A DNA stretch of 64,000 nt from Oscillospiraceae bacterium. Its GTDB lineage: Bacteria; Bacillota; Clostridia; Saccharofermentanales; Saccharofermentanaceae. Below, one piece after another: positions 53,570 through 61,478 of the stretch. A program made the position numbers and the translations under genes. The stretch lies in assembly GCA_900176545.1 (NCBI GenBank), contig FWXP01000008.1, forward strand, positions 55,288 through 119,287, given 5' to 3'. The notes beneath the pieces were generated by a model. It made no database searches. It worked only from the letters and a program-made list of their open reading frames with translations, and was not told the DNA's origin. The number at the start of each line of letters is the position of its first letter. Position 1 is the first letter of the stretch.

Positions 53570-54786
53570 GAAAGTTCGCAGCAGCTTTAAGTGTTGCATT
53601 TCTCTTTATAAGCGCATGTCAGGCAAAGCCGTCTGAGACGACTGTTACTTCCGCAACTACGCAGGCGACGGCCACTGCAACTACACTGCCGGTAACTCCC
53701 GTTCCGACGGAAGTGCCGTATGTATATATGCCGTACGATGGCAGTGAGGAAGCACAGGCTATCCTTCAGGGCATGACCTTGGAAGAGAAGGTCTACCAGT
53801 TGTTCATGGTATCCCCTGAGCAGCTCACCGGAACTGATATATACGAGTACGATACGGAGTTTAACGATGTTACAAGAAGCGCTATATCAGCGTATCCCGT
53901 GGGAGGAGTCATATTCTTCGGAGGTAATATAGTAGACCCCGATCAGATCACGAACTTTATCGCCGCCTATCAGGAAGCATCCGATATAGGCCTTTTTATC
54001 GGCATCGACGAAGAGGGAGGAGACATCACCAGGATCGCATCCAATCCCGCCTTCGATGTTCCCGTCTTCCCGCCCATGCTGGAAGTAGAGGGCGAAGATG
54101 CCGCATATATCATAGGCAATACCATCGGAGGCTACATAAGAGGCTACGGATTCAATCTGGACTTCGCTCCCGTAGCTGACGTCAACTCCAATCCCGACAA
54201 TACCGTAATAGGAAACAGGGCTTTCTCGAGCGACCCGCAGGAGGCGGCAGTTATGGTATCGGGCGCAGTCAGGGGCTTTAACGACAGCGGAGTATTCTGC
54301 ACGCTAAAGCACTTCCCGGGACACGGCGATACCATAGCGGATACACACTTCGAGGCAGCATCCATACCTAAGACTTATGCCGAAATGCAGGACTGCGAGC
54401 TCATCCCCTTCGCCGCAGGCATAGAAGCGGGGGCGGACTTCATAATGGCTGCTCACATCACGACGCCTAACGCGGATCCTGCGGGGCTTCCCGCATCCAT
54501 GTCCTACTTCTGGCTTACCACGGTCTTAAGGTACGATATGGGCTTTACGGGGATCATCGTCACCGACTCCATGACCATGCAGGCCATCACGGATAACTTT
54601 ACTCCGCAGGAGGCGGCAGTAGCGGCAGTATACGCGGGATGCGACATAATCCTGATGCCCGCGGACCTGGAAGCAGCGGCACAGGGTATAGTAGAAGCAG
54701 TAGAGAACGGCACTATCCCTGAGGAGCGCATAGATGCAAGTGTTCTTCGCATCCTGGACACGAAGATAGAAGGTGGCATCATCTGA
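53566..54786 (+). CDS. GH3 beta-N-acetylhexosaminidase lipoprotein (NagZ-like)
   Basis: Lipoprotein of 406 residues: lipobox FISAC with Cys18, a Thr-rich spacer to about residue 55, then one GH3 barrel without the C-terminal domain of beta-glucosidases. The NagZ loop KHFPGHGDTIADTH with its catalytic His and the nucleophile Asp in GIIVTDSMTMQAI are intact. It should remove N-acetylglucosamine from wall fragments outside the membrane. Coupled to the PAP2 gene by a 4-bp overlap. Confidence 0.92.
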   Translation: MRKFAAALSVAFLFISACQAKPSETTVTSATTQATATATTLPVTPVPTEVPYVYMPYDGSEEAQAILQGMTLEEKVYQLFMVSPEQLTGTDIYEYDTEFNDVTRSAISAYPVGGVIFFGGNIVDPDQITNFIAAYQEASDIGLFIGIDEEGGDITRIASNPAFDVPVFPPMLEVEGEDAAYIIGNTIGGYIRGYGFNLDFAPVADVNSNPDNTVIGNRAFSSDPQEAAVMVSGAVRGFNDSGVFCTLKHFPGHGDTIADTHFEAASIPKTYAEMQDCELIPFAAGIEAGADFIMAAHITTPNADPAGLPASMSYFWLTTVLRYDMGFTGIIVTDSMTMQAITDNFTPQEAAVAAVYAGCDIILMPADLEAAAQGIVEAVENGTIPEERIDASVLRILDTKIEGGII

Positions 54787-54824
54787 AGTAATTTGTAAAA
54801 ATACCTTTTCTGATACAAAAAATA

Positions 54825-54833
54825 TGTTATAAT
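54825..54833 (+). promoter_or_regulatory. Extended -10 promoter of tRNA-Ser
   Basis: TGTTATAAT (TG-N-TATAAT) lies about 42 bp before the mature tRNA end. The -35 is weak. A small GCGG/CCGC hairpin (54846-54857) lies in the leader. Confidence 0.6.
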
Positions 54834-54874
54834 CAATACTCGACAGCGGAATACCGCATATCAATATTCGGCAT

Positions 54875-54965
54875 GGAGATGTACCCAAGAGGCCGAAGGG
54901 GAGGCTTTGCTAAAGCTTTAGGCGGGGCAACTCGCGCGAGGGTTCGACTCCCTCCATCTCCGCCA
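54875..54965 (+). tRNA. tRNA-Ser (GCU)
   Basis: Complete 91-nt class II tRNA with encoded CCA. The acceptor arm GGAGATG pairs with CATCTCC. The D-arm is CCC/GGG. The anticodon stem AGGCT/AGCTT holds the loop TTGCTAA with anticodon GCT at 54909-54911. A long variable arm and the T-arm GAGGG-TTCGACT-CCCTC follow. Confidence 0.95.
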
Positions 54966-54966
54966 T

Positions 54967-55007
54967 AATCCCGAAATGCCTGATATATAAGGCTTTCGGG
55001 ATTTTTA
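54967..55007 (+). terminator. Terminator after tRNA-Ser
   Basis: AATCCCGAAA (54967-54976) pairs perfectly with TTTCGGGATT (54994-55003), extended by GCC/GGC, followed by TTTT. The remaining DNA to 55259 is AT-rich and holds an inverted repeat GACCAA/TTGGTC (about 55028-55062) and a TTGACA at 55177. I see no gene there. Confidence 0.85.
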
Positions 55008-55259
55008 CTTGTCTGAAAACTTCGATTTGACCAACATTTTGACCACAATTAATATTGGTCAGATTTCTATTTATGTTATTATGCTTTTTTCTGTGTGTAG
55101 TTAGCATATATTTTCCTTTTAAAAACACTCTTTTCCATAGAAAACAGCCACCTTTCAAATGGAGTACAACGCAAATCTTGACACTGATATGTGCAGTAAT
55201 GATAAAATGTCAAAGTATGTTGAGAGCTGTGTCGCAAGGCGAATAACAGGGGGAATATT

Positions 55260-55886
55260 ATGAAGAAGTTAAAGGACGTTGTTGCAATATCGCTTGTATT
55301 TGCCATGGCTTTCTCGCTTATCGGATGCGGTAAGGCCCGGGAGAAGGCTGATGAAGATGATGAGACCGAAGTAGATGAAGAGGCTTCCGTTGACGGTATG
55401 AAGGATCTCATAAGGGATTTTCCCGGGATTGCCTCGGAAAGGCTCGGTATCTCAGAAAGCTACATCAATGAATATGATCCGAGTGAGATGAATAACGAAC
55501 ATGCCTTTGAAGGTGTTTATTATATTTGCGCTGGAAATGATATGCCGAGGATTGAGTGTGCAGTATACGATGATCCGGATGAGGCACGTGAGGTCTTTGA
55601 AGAGTATTACACGACGTTCAACGAGCAGTTCCGGGAAGAAAACTTCCATGGCGAATACTTGTGTTTCTACGAAGACATCCGTGGCTATATCGTTATAAAC
55701 GGATCCGATTCAGGTACACATATCTTCGGCGACCGCTATGCATCTGGCAGCGAAGTATATGCCGGAGTGTACTACGAGGATAATGCCGTTATCTTAATCA
55801 TGCCAAGGAACGACGTCGATAATTCCACGGTAGAGGATGTGATTTCAGATCTCGGATTACCTATGGCAAACGGAGATAACACCTGA
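55260..55886 (+). CDS. Acidic lipoprotein of unknown function
   Basis: Secreted lipoprotein of 208 residues: lipobox SLIGC with Cys23, an acidic linker to about residue 43, then a compact domain. FEGVYYICAGNDMPRIECAVYDDPDEAREVFEEYY and YVVIN-like strands suggest an alpha/beta fold. I do not recognise a family. GGGGGAA lies before the ATG. It is the first gene after the tRNA and still uses codons like the core genes. Confidence 0.75.
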   Translation: MKKLKDVVAISLVFAMAFSLIGCGKAREKADEDDETEVDEEASVDGMKDLIRDFPGIASERLGISESYINEYDPSEMNNEHAFEGVYYICAGNDMPRIECAVYDDPDEAREVFEEYYTTFNEQFREENFHGEYLCFYEDIRGYIVINGSDSGTHIFGDRYASGSEVYAGVYYEDNAVILIMPRNDVDNSTVEDVISDLGLPMANGDNT

Positions 55887-55936
55887 TCTTATCTATAAGA
55901 CTCCCAGTTCTGCATTAGGACAGATGGGTCGAAGCG

Positions 55937-56010
55937 GCAGAGTAAAGCAAGATAATGGCCCGTAAACATTTCGTTTACAGGCCACAGTCTCGTTATTCTA
56001 TTCTCATCTT
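55937..56010. repeat. 74-bp exact repeat, copy A1
   Basis: Identical over 74 bp to 61278-61351. It spans the 3' end of the minus-strand AraC-kinase gene (last codons and stop at 55993) and the hairpin behind it (GGCCCGTAAAC arm with GTTTACAGGCC). It therefore looks like a duplicated gene end plus terminator. Confidence 0.9.
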
Positions 56011-57288
56011 TTCGATATTATCGATAATGCATTTCGTCATCTTTTTGTTTGTTTCATAGAGTTCTTGGTATCGATCTTTGTCAGCGAAGTAAGCGGTGGA
56101 GATAAACTGATTTGCAAGGATGATGTAAGGCACCGCCTGCTTTTCCTCTTCGGTGAGCCTTATTACGGAATCATATCCTGCGATCATCTCTTTCATAACG
56201 CTTATCCATTTCATGAACTTGTCGCTGTTACCGTTTTCGAAAGTCTCGGACAGTATGGCGGTAGCTGCATAACACGGATCGAAGATCCTGACGTTTCTCT
56301 CGCTCAATTCAAAGTCGATGAATCCCCATTTATCATCAGCTACGATGATGTTGCTTGGATTAGGATCTCTGTGGATCACCTGTCTCGGAAGCGACTTGTA
56401 GAGGTCCTCGAATTCCTCTAGAAACTTCTTCGTGAAGTCATCGCCTAACCCGAGTTCCGATGAGATCTTAGGCAATGCCCATAACTTGACTGCATCGCAG
56501 GTATCAACTTCGTCTGTTGTCGTATCTACCGTAGAGAGTGCTTTGTCGAGCCAGCCGATGATCTCGCCTGTATACCTAGCTTTCTTCTCATAATCATCCA
56601 GATACAGCTTGCCTGCCATTACTCTTTCTCCGTCGATCTTCCGGCTGAGGGTAAAGTAGAGTTCGCCTTCCTGTACGTATTCTCTTCCATCCTTAGTCGG
56701 AATGATCGTCGGTGCGGATAATCCGACGTTGTTAAGCGCTCCGGCTATCTCGATCGCTTTCTTCGTATTGCCGAGATTAGCTGTGTACTTGATCACATAT
56801 TCATCACCGACAAACTTGGATGTATCGCTTATCTCTCCTGTCTCAGGGAATACGATATCAGAGACTTTCTGCTCCTGAAGGTCCCAGTTAGAGAGAACTT
56901 CCGTGATCAACTTATGATTTACCATAATGTGTTCCTCCTGTAAGATATTGATCTTGTAAGGCTTTTTGGCCTTGAACTTACGAAGGTACTCTGACGGTGT
57001 ATAGCCGGTCTCCCGAACGAAGGATCTGTAGAACCCCGAATACGTGTCAAACCCGTACTCGAATGCAACGTCACCTTTCCTGCGTCCGGTTCCGATCTCG
57101 TATATCGCATTAAGAAGCTTTCTTCTCAGGATATACTGCATTACAGGAAAACCTACGGCATCCTGAAATATCCTGTAGAAATGGAACAGTGAATAACCCG
57201 CTTCCTGCGAAAGCATCTCAGCATCGATCTCATCCTTAAGATTCGCTTCGATCTTATCCAATGTTTTCTGGATACAGTCCTTATACAC
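55993..57288 (-). CDS. AraC-type HTH fused to APH-like kinase
   Basis: Fusion of 431 residues. Residues 1-110 are the tandem AraC HTH (IDAEMLSQEAGYSLFHFYRIFQDAVG, RRKGDVAFEYGFDTYSGFYRSFVRETGYTPSEYLR). Residues 125-431 have the aminoglycoside-phosphotransferase/choline-kinase fold, with Brenner motif VIHRDPNPSNIIV and metal-binding GFIDFE. A GTG start at 57288 with AAAGGAGGT 6 bp upstream is far better than the ATG at 57327. The kinase half could modify a small molecule that the HTH half senses, or could be a degenerate sensor. No resistance phenotype can be inferred. Confidence 0.87.
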   Translation of the reverse strand: MYKDCIQKTLDKIEANLKDEIDAEMLSQEAGYSLFHFYRIFQDAVGFPVMQYILRRKLLNAIYEIGTGRRKGDVAFEYGFDTYSGFYRSFVRETGYTPSEYLRKFKAKKPYKINILQEEHIMVNHKLITEVLSNWDLQEQKVSDIVFPETGEISDTSKFVGDEYVIKYTANLGNTKKAIEIAGALNNVGLSAPTIIPTKDGREYVQEGELYFTLSRKIDGERVMAGKLYLDDYEKKARYTGEIIGWLDKALSTVDTTTDEVDTCDAVKLWALPKISSELGLGDDFTKKFLEEFEDLYKSLPRQVIHRDPNPSNIIVADDKWGFIDFELSERNVRIFDPCYAATAILSETFENGNSDKFMKWISVMKEMIAGYDSVIRLTEEEKQAVPYIILANQFISTAYFADKDRYQELYETNKKMTKCIIDNIEKMRIE

Positions 57289-57396
57289 TTTGGTACCTCC
57301 TTTCTCAATTTCTTGCATCTGCAACAAGTTTATGATAGCTCATATGCCGCTCGAAAACATTTCCTGTTTTGCTGTGTTTTTGAAGAGACAGAACTC

Positions 57397-57421
57397 GTGA
57401 AGTCACAAATTGTGACTTCAC
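57397..57421. repeat. 25-bp perfect palindrome (REP-like, copy 1)
   Basis: The arms GTGAAGTCACAA and TTGTGACTTCAC flank a single central A. Related palindromes lie at 59437-59467 and 61479-61505, all in gaps between accessory genes. Confidence 0.85.
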
Positions 57422-57425
57422 CAAA

Positions 57426-57522
57426 CGCGTGACCGTTCGTCCCCCTCTAAATACGCTATATATCGGATATAGAACTAATACACAAGACCCGTAGACTTAG
57501 TGTTTACGGGTTTTTTGTTGCC
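57426..57522. repeat. ~97-bp imperfect direct repeat, copy B1
   Basis: Strongly similar to 60998-61094. Shared blocks are ACCGTTCGTCCCC, TACGCTATATATCG and a long ACACAAGACCCGTAGACTTAG stretch ending in a terminator-like CCCGTA/TACGGG hairpin with a T-run. With the second copy it brackets the DUF1016-DUF6881-ATPase segment. Confidence 0.85.
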
Positions 57523-57615
57523 TGTTTTTGCGGTGGAGTCCCATTAATGGAATGGTGCATACGATATAATAAACATACATTCTGGTAACAGCAATATTTT
57601 GGGGAGGATACGCAG

Positions 57616-58824
57616 ATGACAGAAGAAAATAGAATTGTTAGTTCGCATGATGTGTCAATAGATAATGAGTATGTTCAGTGGATGCAGGAGATAAAACAGC
57701 GATTTCGCAACGCGCAGATTAAAGCAGCCGTCAAAGTTAATTCTGAGCAATTACTGTTTAACTGGCAGTTAGGACGTGACCTTGTCGTGCTTAAAGCAGA
57801 GGAAAAATGGGGAAGTGGAATTGTTGAGCAGGTCAGTCTCGACTTGCAGGCTGCATTTCCCGGTGTAAAAGGTTTTTCAACACGTAATCTGTGGAATATG
57901 AAGAAATGGTATTCTTTTTATTCATCTTTTGATGGATTAAGTGATATTATGACTGCCTTGGAATCTCAACTGGATATAAATCGTACAAAACTGAATCAAG
58001 TTGCTTCAGAAATCAAAGAACAAAAACTGAACCAGGTTGGTTCAGAAATGATGTTTCCAGCGATTTTTGCATATGTACCATGGAGGCATCATGTTTTAAT
58101 CACTCAGAAATGCAAAACTATAGAAGAGGCGCTTTTCTATATTAAGAAGACAGTGGAAAACGGCTTGAGTCGAAGCGCTCTTGAAAATAGTATCCGTGCA
58201 AATATGTATCAGGTATCGGGAACGGCCCAAACTAATTTTGTGAACAACCTTCCGATTCCGAATGCTAAGTTAGCTCAAGAACTAATAAAAGAAAACTATG
58301 ATCTGAGTTTTATCAGTTTGCCTGAGGAATATGATGAAAACGCTTTGGAAGATGCAATCGAACGACGCATGACGAGATTCCTGTTGGAATTGGGAAATGG
58401 TTGGGCATTTGTTGGGAGGCAAAAAGAGATGATAATTTCGGGGAAGACCAGAAAGATAGATCTATTGTTTTATCACATATACTTACGATGCTATGTTGTT
58501 CTGGAATTAAAAGTAAAACCCTTTGATCCGGAATTTACAGGAAAACTCAACTTCTATGTGAATGCCGTAAATGAATTTGTAAAGAGAGAAAGCGATAATC
58601 CGACGATTGGTTTGCTGATATGTAAAGGTATGGATTCTACTGAGGTGCAGTTGGCTATTCAGGGTATAACAACTCCGATGGGTGTCGCAACGTACGATAA
58701 CATAAAGATAAAGGAGATTCAGGATCATTTGCCTACAGCAGAACAGATTCAGCAACAAGTTGTAATTGCCGAAGAGGAATATAAGATGCTTCAACAGAAA
58801 AAGGTGGAAAAGTCTCAAGAGTAG
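57616..58824 (+). CDS. DUF1016 (YhcG-like) PDDEXK nuclease-fold protein
   Basis: Protein of 402 residues. An N-terminal DUF1016 helical region (about 15-170: FRNAQIKAAVKVNSEQLLFNWQLGRDL, GFSTRNLWNMKKWYSFY) precedes a C-terminal nuclease fold (about 255-375). The latter has FVGRQKEMIISGKTRKIDLLFYH with the catalytic Asp and YVVLELKV with the E-x-K pair. YhcG proteins are widespread accessory genes, often beside mobile or restriction loci, with no firm role. A near-duplicated LNQVASE/LNQVGSE pair occurs at about 130-142. AT-rich codons differ from the core genes, which suggests acquisition. Confidence 0.9.
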   Translation: MTEENRIVSSHDVSIDNEYVQWMQEIKQRFRNAQIKAAVKVNSEQLLFNWQLGRDLVVLKAEEKWGSGIVEQVSLDLQAAFPGVKGFSTRNLWNMKKWYSFYSSFDGLSDIMTALESQLDINRTKLNQVASEIKEQKLNQVGSEMMFPAIFAYVPWRHHVLITQKCKTIEEALFYIKKTVENGLSRSALENSIRANMYQVSGTAQTNFVNNLPIPNAKLAQELIKENYDLSFISLPEEYDENALEDAIERRMTRFLLELGNGWAFVGRQKEMIISGKTRKIDLLFYHIYLRCYVVLELKVKPFDPEFTGKLNFYVNAVNEFVKRESDNPTIGLLICKGMDSTEVQLAIQGITTPMGVATYDNIKIKEIQDHLPTAEQIQQQVVIAEEEYKMLQQKKVEKSQE

Positions 58825-58916
58825 GTTGACCAAGTTTTCATTTAGAATGTATAGTGTGGTTAGAATTCAGTTAAGATAATGATACGGGCTGGTCGTTAGA
58901 CCCAGGTCCACCAAGA

Positions 58917-58940
58917 GGTGGGGGAATCCCCCGCCATTTT
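58917..58940 (+). terminator. GC-rich hairpin after DUF1016 gene
   Basis: GGTGGGGG (58917-58924) pairs with CCCCCGCC (58928-58935) around a 3-base loop, followed by ATTTT. A smaller GGTC-N4-GACC hairpin lies upstream (58891-58902). This GC-rich block stands out in the AT-rich surroundings. Confidence 0.6.
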
Positions 58941-59001
58941 ACTTGGAATTAATTTGTAAAAGAGAGTTATAGTTTGTAACTTCATGGGAGGAAGTATCAC
59001 A

Positions 59002-59307
59002 GTGGACAGATACGAATACATTAAGTGGTATGTCAAAGACTTTCACGGTGAGTACGCTCCCTTGCTCTTTTATGAGGTAGATAAGGATCAGGAGAGATAT
59101 GCCACAAGAATGGCAGAAGTATACGATGATTACTGTATAAAGCAGGTAATTGACAGTGGCAGTGCATTCGTGACAGAAGCACCCGTTCCAACAGTTAGTG
59201 ATATTAATACAGATTCGGATTATTTTGCAGAACTAATCTCCAGAGAAGAGTTTGATGCTGTATACAACTCGAGCAGATATGATGGGAGTATATTATTCCC
59301 TCGTTGA
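59002..59307 (+). CDS. DUF6881-like small protein
   Basis: 101 residues from a GTG start at 59002 that has GGGAGGAAG 8 bp upstream. YIKWYVKDF, APLLFYEVDKDQERYATRMAEVY, VPTVSDINTDSDYFAELISREEFDAVY follow the pattern I know for DUF6881: strands, then a PxxxxINxDxxF linker, then ISxEEF. Members are small cytosolic proteins, some near toxin loci, but the function is not established. It stands alone between the DUF1016 and ATPase genes. Confidence 0.65.
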   Translation: MDRYEYIKWYVKDFHGEYAPLLFYEVDKDQERYATRMAEVYDDYCIKQVIDSGSAFVTEAPVPTVSDINTDSDYFAELISREEFDAVYNSSRYDGSILFPR

Positions 59308-59436
59308 TTTTTTCTCGTTATCAGGTTATTTCATTAATTCAATATGTTTTGAAATGCCACTTTGGAATCTCAAAACAGTTATATCTTGCTTTGAACTTCC
59401 AAAATGGAATATCAAAAGAGCATTACTAACATCGAT

Positions 59437-59467
59437 AACTTGAAGTCACAAATTGCGACCTCAAGTT
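59437..59467. repeat. Palindrome related to copy 1 (REP-like, copy 2)
   Basis: AACTTGAAGTCACAA faces TTGCGACCTCAAGTT with two mismatches. The core resembles the palindromes at 57397 and 61479. The gap 59308-59687 holds this, the next palindrome and the ATPase promoter; I see no gene in it. Confidence 0.75.
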
Positions 59468-59515
59468 TCCGAAAGGCTTCTAATTTCAGACAGTTTTGGA
59501 GTGGGCAGGAATACT

Positions 59516-59542
59516 ATCGAGGTCAATGATTTTGACCTCGAT
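59516..59542. repeat. 27-bp palindrome
   Basis: ATCGAGGTCAA and TTGACCTCGAT form perfect 11-bp arms around TGATT, about 50 bp after the REP-like copy 2. It could be a terminator stem, but no T-run follows. Confidence 0.75.
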
Positions 59543-59595
59543 GCAAACAGCAACAAGATGAGTTGAAGGTGATTTGAGCATCTATTATAGAAAAG

Positions 59596-59672
59596 TGTAG
59601 AATTCTACATTTTTGTTGAATAAAACCGCAATAAATGTTATTATCTACTCATAAAAAGTGTAGAATTCTACA
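59596..59672 (+). promoter_or_regulatory. ATPase promoter between two identical 14-bp operators
   Basis: TGTAGAATTCTACA occurs at 59596-59609 and 59659-59672, each preceded by AAAAG, with centres 63 bp (six helical turns) apart. Between them lie TTGAAT (59616-59621), a 17-bp spacer and TATTAT (59639-59644). A looping repressor is a natural reading. Confidence 0.75.
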
Positions 59673-59687
59673 GATTAGGAGATTAGA

Positions 59688-60995
59688 ATGATCAGAAGAG
59701 ATAAATACCTTAAGCAACTGATCGATGCCAAAGAGAACGGTTTTCCAAAAGTAATAACCGGGATCAGAAGATGTGGTAAATCCTATCTGCTGAAAGAAAT
59801 ATACAGGCAGTACCTGCTTTCTGAGAACGTAGTTGAAACGAATATACATGTTATCGAACTTGATGATGACAGAAATATTGAATACAGAGATCCGATCAAG
59901 CTGGGAAGTCATGTTCGTGAGATCTGCAGCAGTTCCGCCATGAATTATGTATTTCTCGATGAGATACAGAAAGTATATCCGATAATTAATCCAAATCTGA
60001 CCGATGGAAAACATGTACCTGCCAAGAAGCATGACGCGGATATAGTAACTTTTGTTGATGTGATCCTGGGATTGTCTCGAGAAAAGAATATTGATCTGTA
60101 TGTAACGGGATCCAATTCGAAGATGCTTTCTACCGACATAATTACTGAATTCAGAGATAAGGCAACCAATATCCATCTTTCACCGTTATCTTTCGAGGAG
60201 TTTTATACATATATCGGTGGATATGAAACGGAGGCAATATTCGAGTATATGCAGTATGGCGGAATGCCGCTGGCCGTCCTGAAACCTGATGAGGAAAAGA
60301 AAGAATATCTCAAGGGGCTATTTGAGACTACATATTTCAAGGACATAATAGAACATAACCGACTGCGTCGTGGCGAAGCACTTGATGAATTGTGCAATAT
60401 CGTGAGCACTTCAACAGGAGAACTTTTGAATGCTGAGAAGATAGCCAATACATATAAAAGCGTTTGTAGATCAAATATTGATAAGATAACGATAGAAAAC
60501 TACATAGGATATTTTAAAGATGCCTTTCTTCTCTCTGAAGCCAGACGATACGATATTAAAGGAAGAAGAGAGATAGGCGCCCTGCGAAAATACTATTTTA
60601 CGGATACCGGACTTCGTAATGCCAGATTGAATTTTGCTTTTCCTGATGAAGGTCAGTTACTTGAGAATATCGTATATAATGAACTCTGTTATAACGGCTA
60701 TTCTGTCAGTGTCGGGTCTTTTGAAAATGTGGAAAAGAATAAGCAAGGAAAATCCATAAGGAAAACCAACGAAGTTGATTTCTATGCAACAAAAGGAACA
60801 AGAGCCTATTATATCCAAGTGTCAGCAGACATAACAAATGATAAGACGAAGGAAAGAGAAATCCGACCGTATGCTTTGCTGCGTGATCAGGTTCAGAAGA
60901 TAATTGTTATAAACAAACCGATAAAAGAAACACGGGACGAGAATGGCTATACTATCATCGGTATTACAGATTTTCTACTCAGATTTATAAAATAA
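59688..60995 (+). CDS. AAA-type ATPase with DUF4143 C-terminal domain
   Basis: Protein of 435 residues. The N-terminal ATPase has Walker A in TGIRRCGKSYLL and Walker B in YVFLDEIQKV, plus a sensor-like YVTGSNSKML. The C-terminal DUF4143 region (about 210-420) carries NEVDFYATKGTRAYYIQVSADI, a restriction-endonuclease-like strand pattern. These ATPases are frequent, often multi-copy accessory genes of gut bacteria with no proven role. A promoter with paired palindromes precedes it, and the start has AGGAG 8 bp upstream. Confidence 0.9.
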   Translation: MIRRDKYLKQLIDAKENGFPKVITGIRRCGKSYLLKEIYRQYLLSENVVETNIHVIELDDDRNIEYRDPIKLGSHVREICSSSAMNYVFLDEIQKVYPIINPNLTDGKHVPAKKHDADIVTFVDVILGLSREKNIDLYVTGSNSKMLSTDIITEFRDKATNIHLSPLSFEEFYTYIGGYETEAIFEYMQYGGMPLAVLKPDEEKKEYLKGLFETTYFKDIIEHNRLRRGEALDELCNIVSTSTGELLNAEKIANTYKSVCRSNIDKITIENYIGYFKDAFLLSEARRYDIKGRREIGALRKYYFTDTGLRNARLNFAFPDEGQLLENIVYNELCYNGYSVSVGSFENVEKNKQGKSIRKTNEVDFYATKGTRAYYIQVSADITNDKTKEREIRPYALLRDQVQKIIVINKPIKETRDENGYTIIGITDFLLRFIK

Positions 60996-60997
60996 AG

Positions 60998-61094
60998 CGC
61001 GTTACCGTTCGTCCCCTTTCTAATACGCTATATATCGAGGATTGACGGTTGACACAAGACCCGTAGACTTAGTGTTTACGGTTCTTTTGTTGCC
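60998..61094. repeat. ~97-bp imperfect direct repeat, copy B2
   Basis: Second copy of the element at 57426-57522, starting 3 bp after the ATPase stop. It carries a few substitutions, including one that breaks the terminator stem (TTACGGTT for TTACGGGT). Confidence 0.85.
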
Positions 61095-61205
61095 GTAGAT
61101 CAACTGCCGATGTATAAGAATTTGTAGATGTTCGTCAGTATTTGTGTTGAGCGATATCGAAAGTTCGTCCGTAAAAATGTAAAATCATAGTGCGGAGGCG
61201 ATACT

Positions 61206-61286
61206 ATGGCTGATTATAGAGAACAGGAATGGATGGTTAATGTTCCCTTGTATTTGGTCAGCGAATGGTTTGAATCAGCAGAGTAA
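61206..61286 (+). pseudogene. Short frame cut by repeat A2
   Basis: A good ribosome site (GCGGAGG) precedes an ATG that opens 26 codons (MADYREQEWMVNVPLYLVSEWF and four more). The last codons and stop lie in the 74-bp repeat. It is most likely the first part of a gene truncated when the repeat was placed there; a genuine micropeptide is less likely. Confidence 0.45.
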
Positions 61287-61351
61287 AGCAAGATAATGGC
61301 CCGTAAACATTTCGTTTACAGGCCACAGTCTCGTTATTCTATTCTCATCTT
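61278..61351. repeat. 74-bp exact repeat, copy A2
   Basis: Identical to 55937-56010. Here it is detached from the AraC-kinase gene, so only the gene end and hairpin are present. Confidence 0.9.
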
Positions 61352-61353
61352 CT

Positions 61354-61425
61354 CGCATCAACTTTTTGTCACACCGATACTTTATGCTTTATCGGATTGA
61401 GCATAAGACAGTTATTGTTGATGCG
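61354..61425. other. 72-bp multi-part stem-loop
   Basis: Nested inverted repeats: CGCATCAAC with GTTGATGCG (outer, 61354-61362 and 61417-61425), GTC with GAC, TTATGCT with AGCATAA (inner), and an alternative CCGATA/TATCGG pairing. It begins 2 bp after repeat A2. It could be a structured RNA or the end of a small mobile element. The rest of the gap 61095-61665 beyond this, the repeats and the short frame appears empty. Confidence 0.55.
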
Positions 61426-61478
61426 ATTTTTCATGGATTGCAGGATTATGAAAACAAGATGATTTAACCGGCAGTTTT

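Noticed and set aside
54833..55158. Minus-strand frames of 71 and 82 codons across the tRNA-Ser gene
   Set aside because: They read through the tRNA and its terminator in antisense, have no ribosome site and typify spurious calls over tRNA genes.
57616..60995. A complete anti-phage defence system formed by DUF1016, DUF6881 and the ATPase
   Set aside because: The genes are separated by gaps with their own promoter and hairpins and lack a recognisable effector-sensor pairing; co-localisation alone is not enough.
61354..61425. Integron attC site
   Set aside because: The outer arms CATCAAC and GTTGATG do not satisfy the RYYYAAC/GTTRRRY core consensus, and no integron integrase is present.
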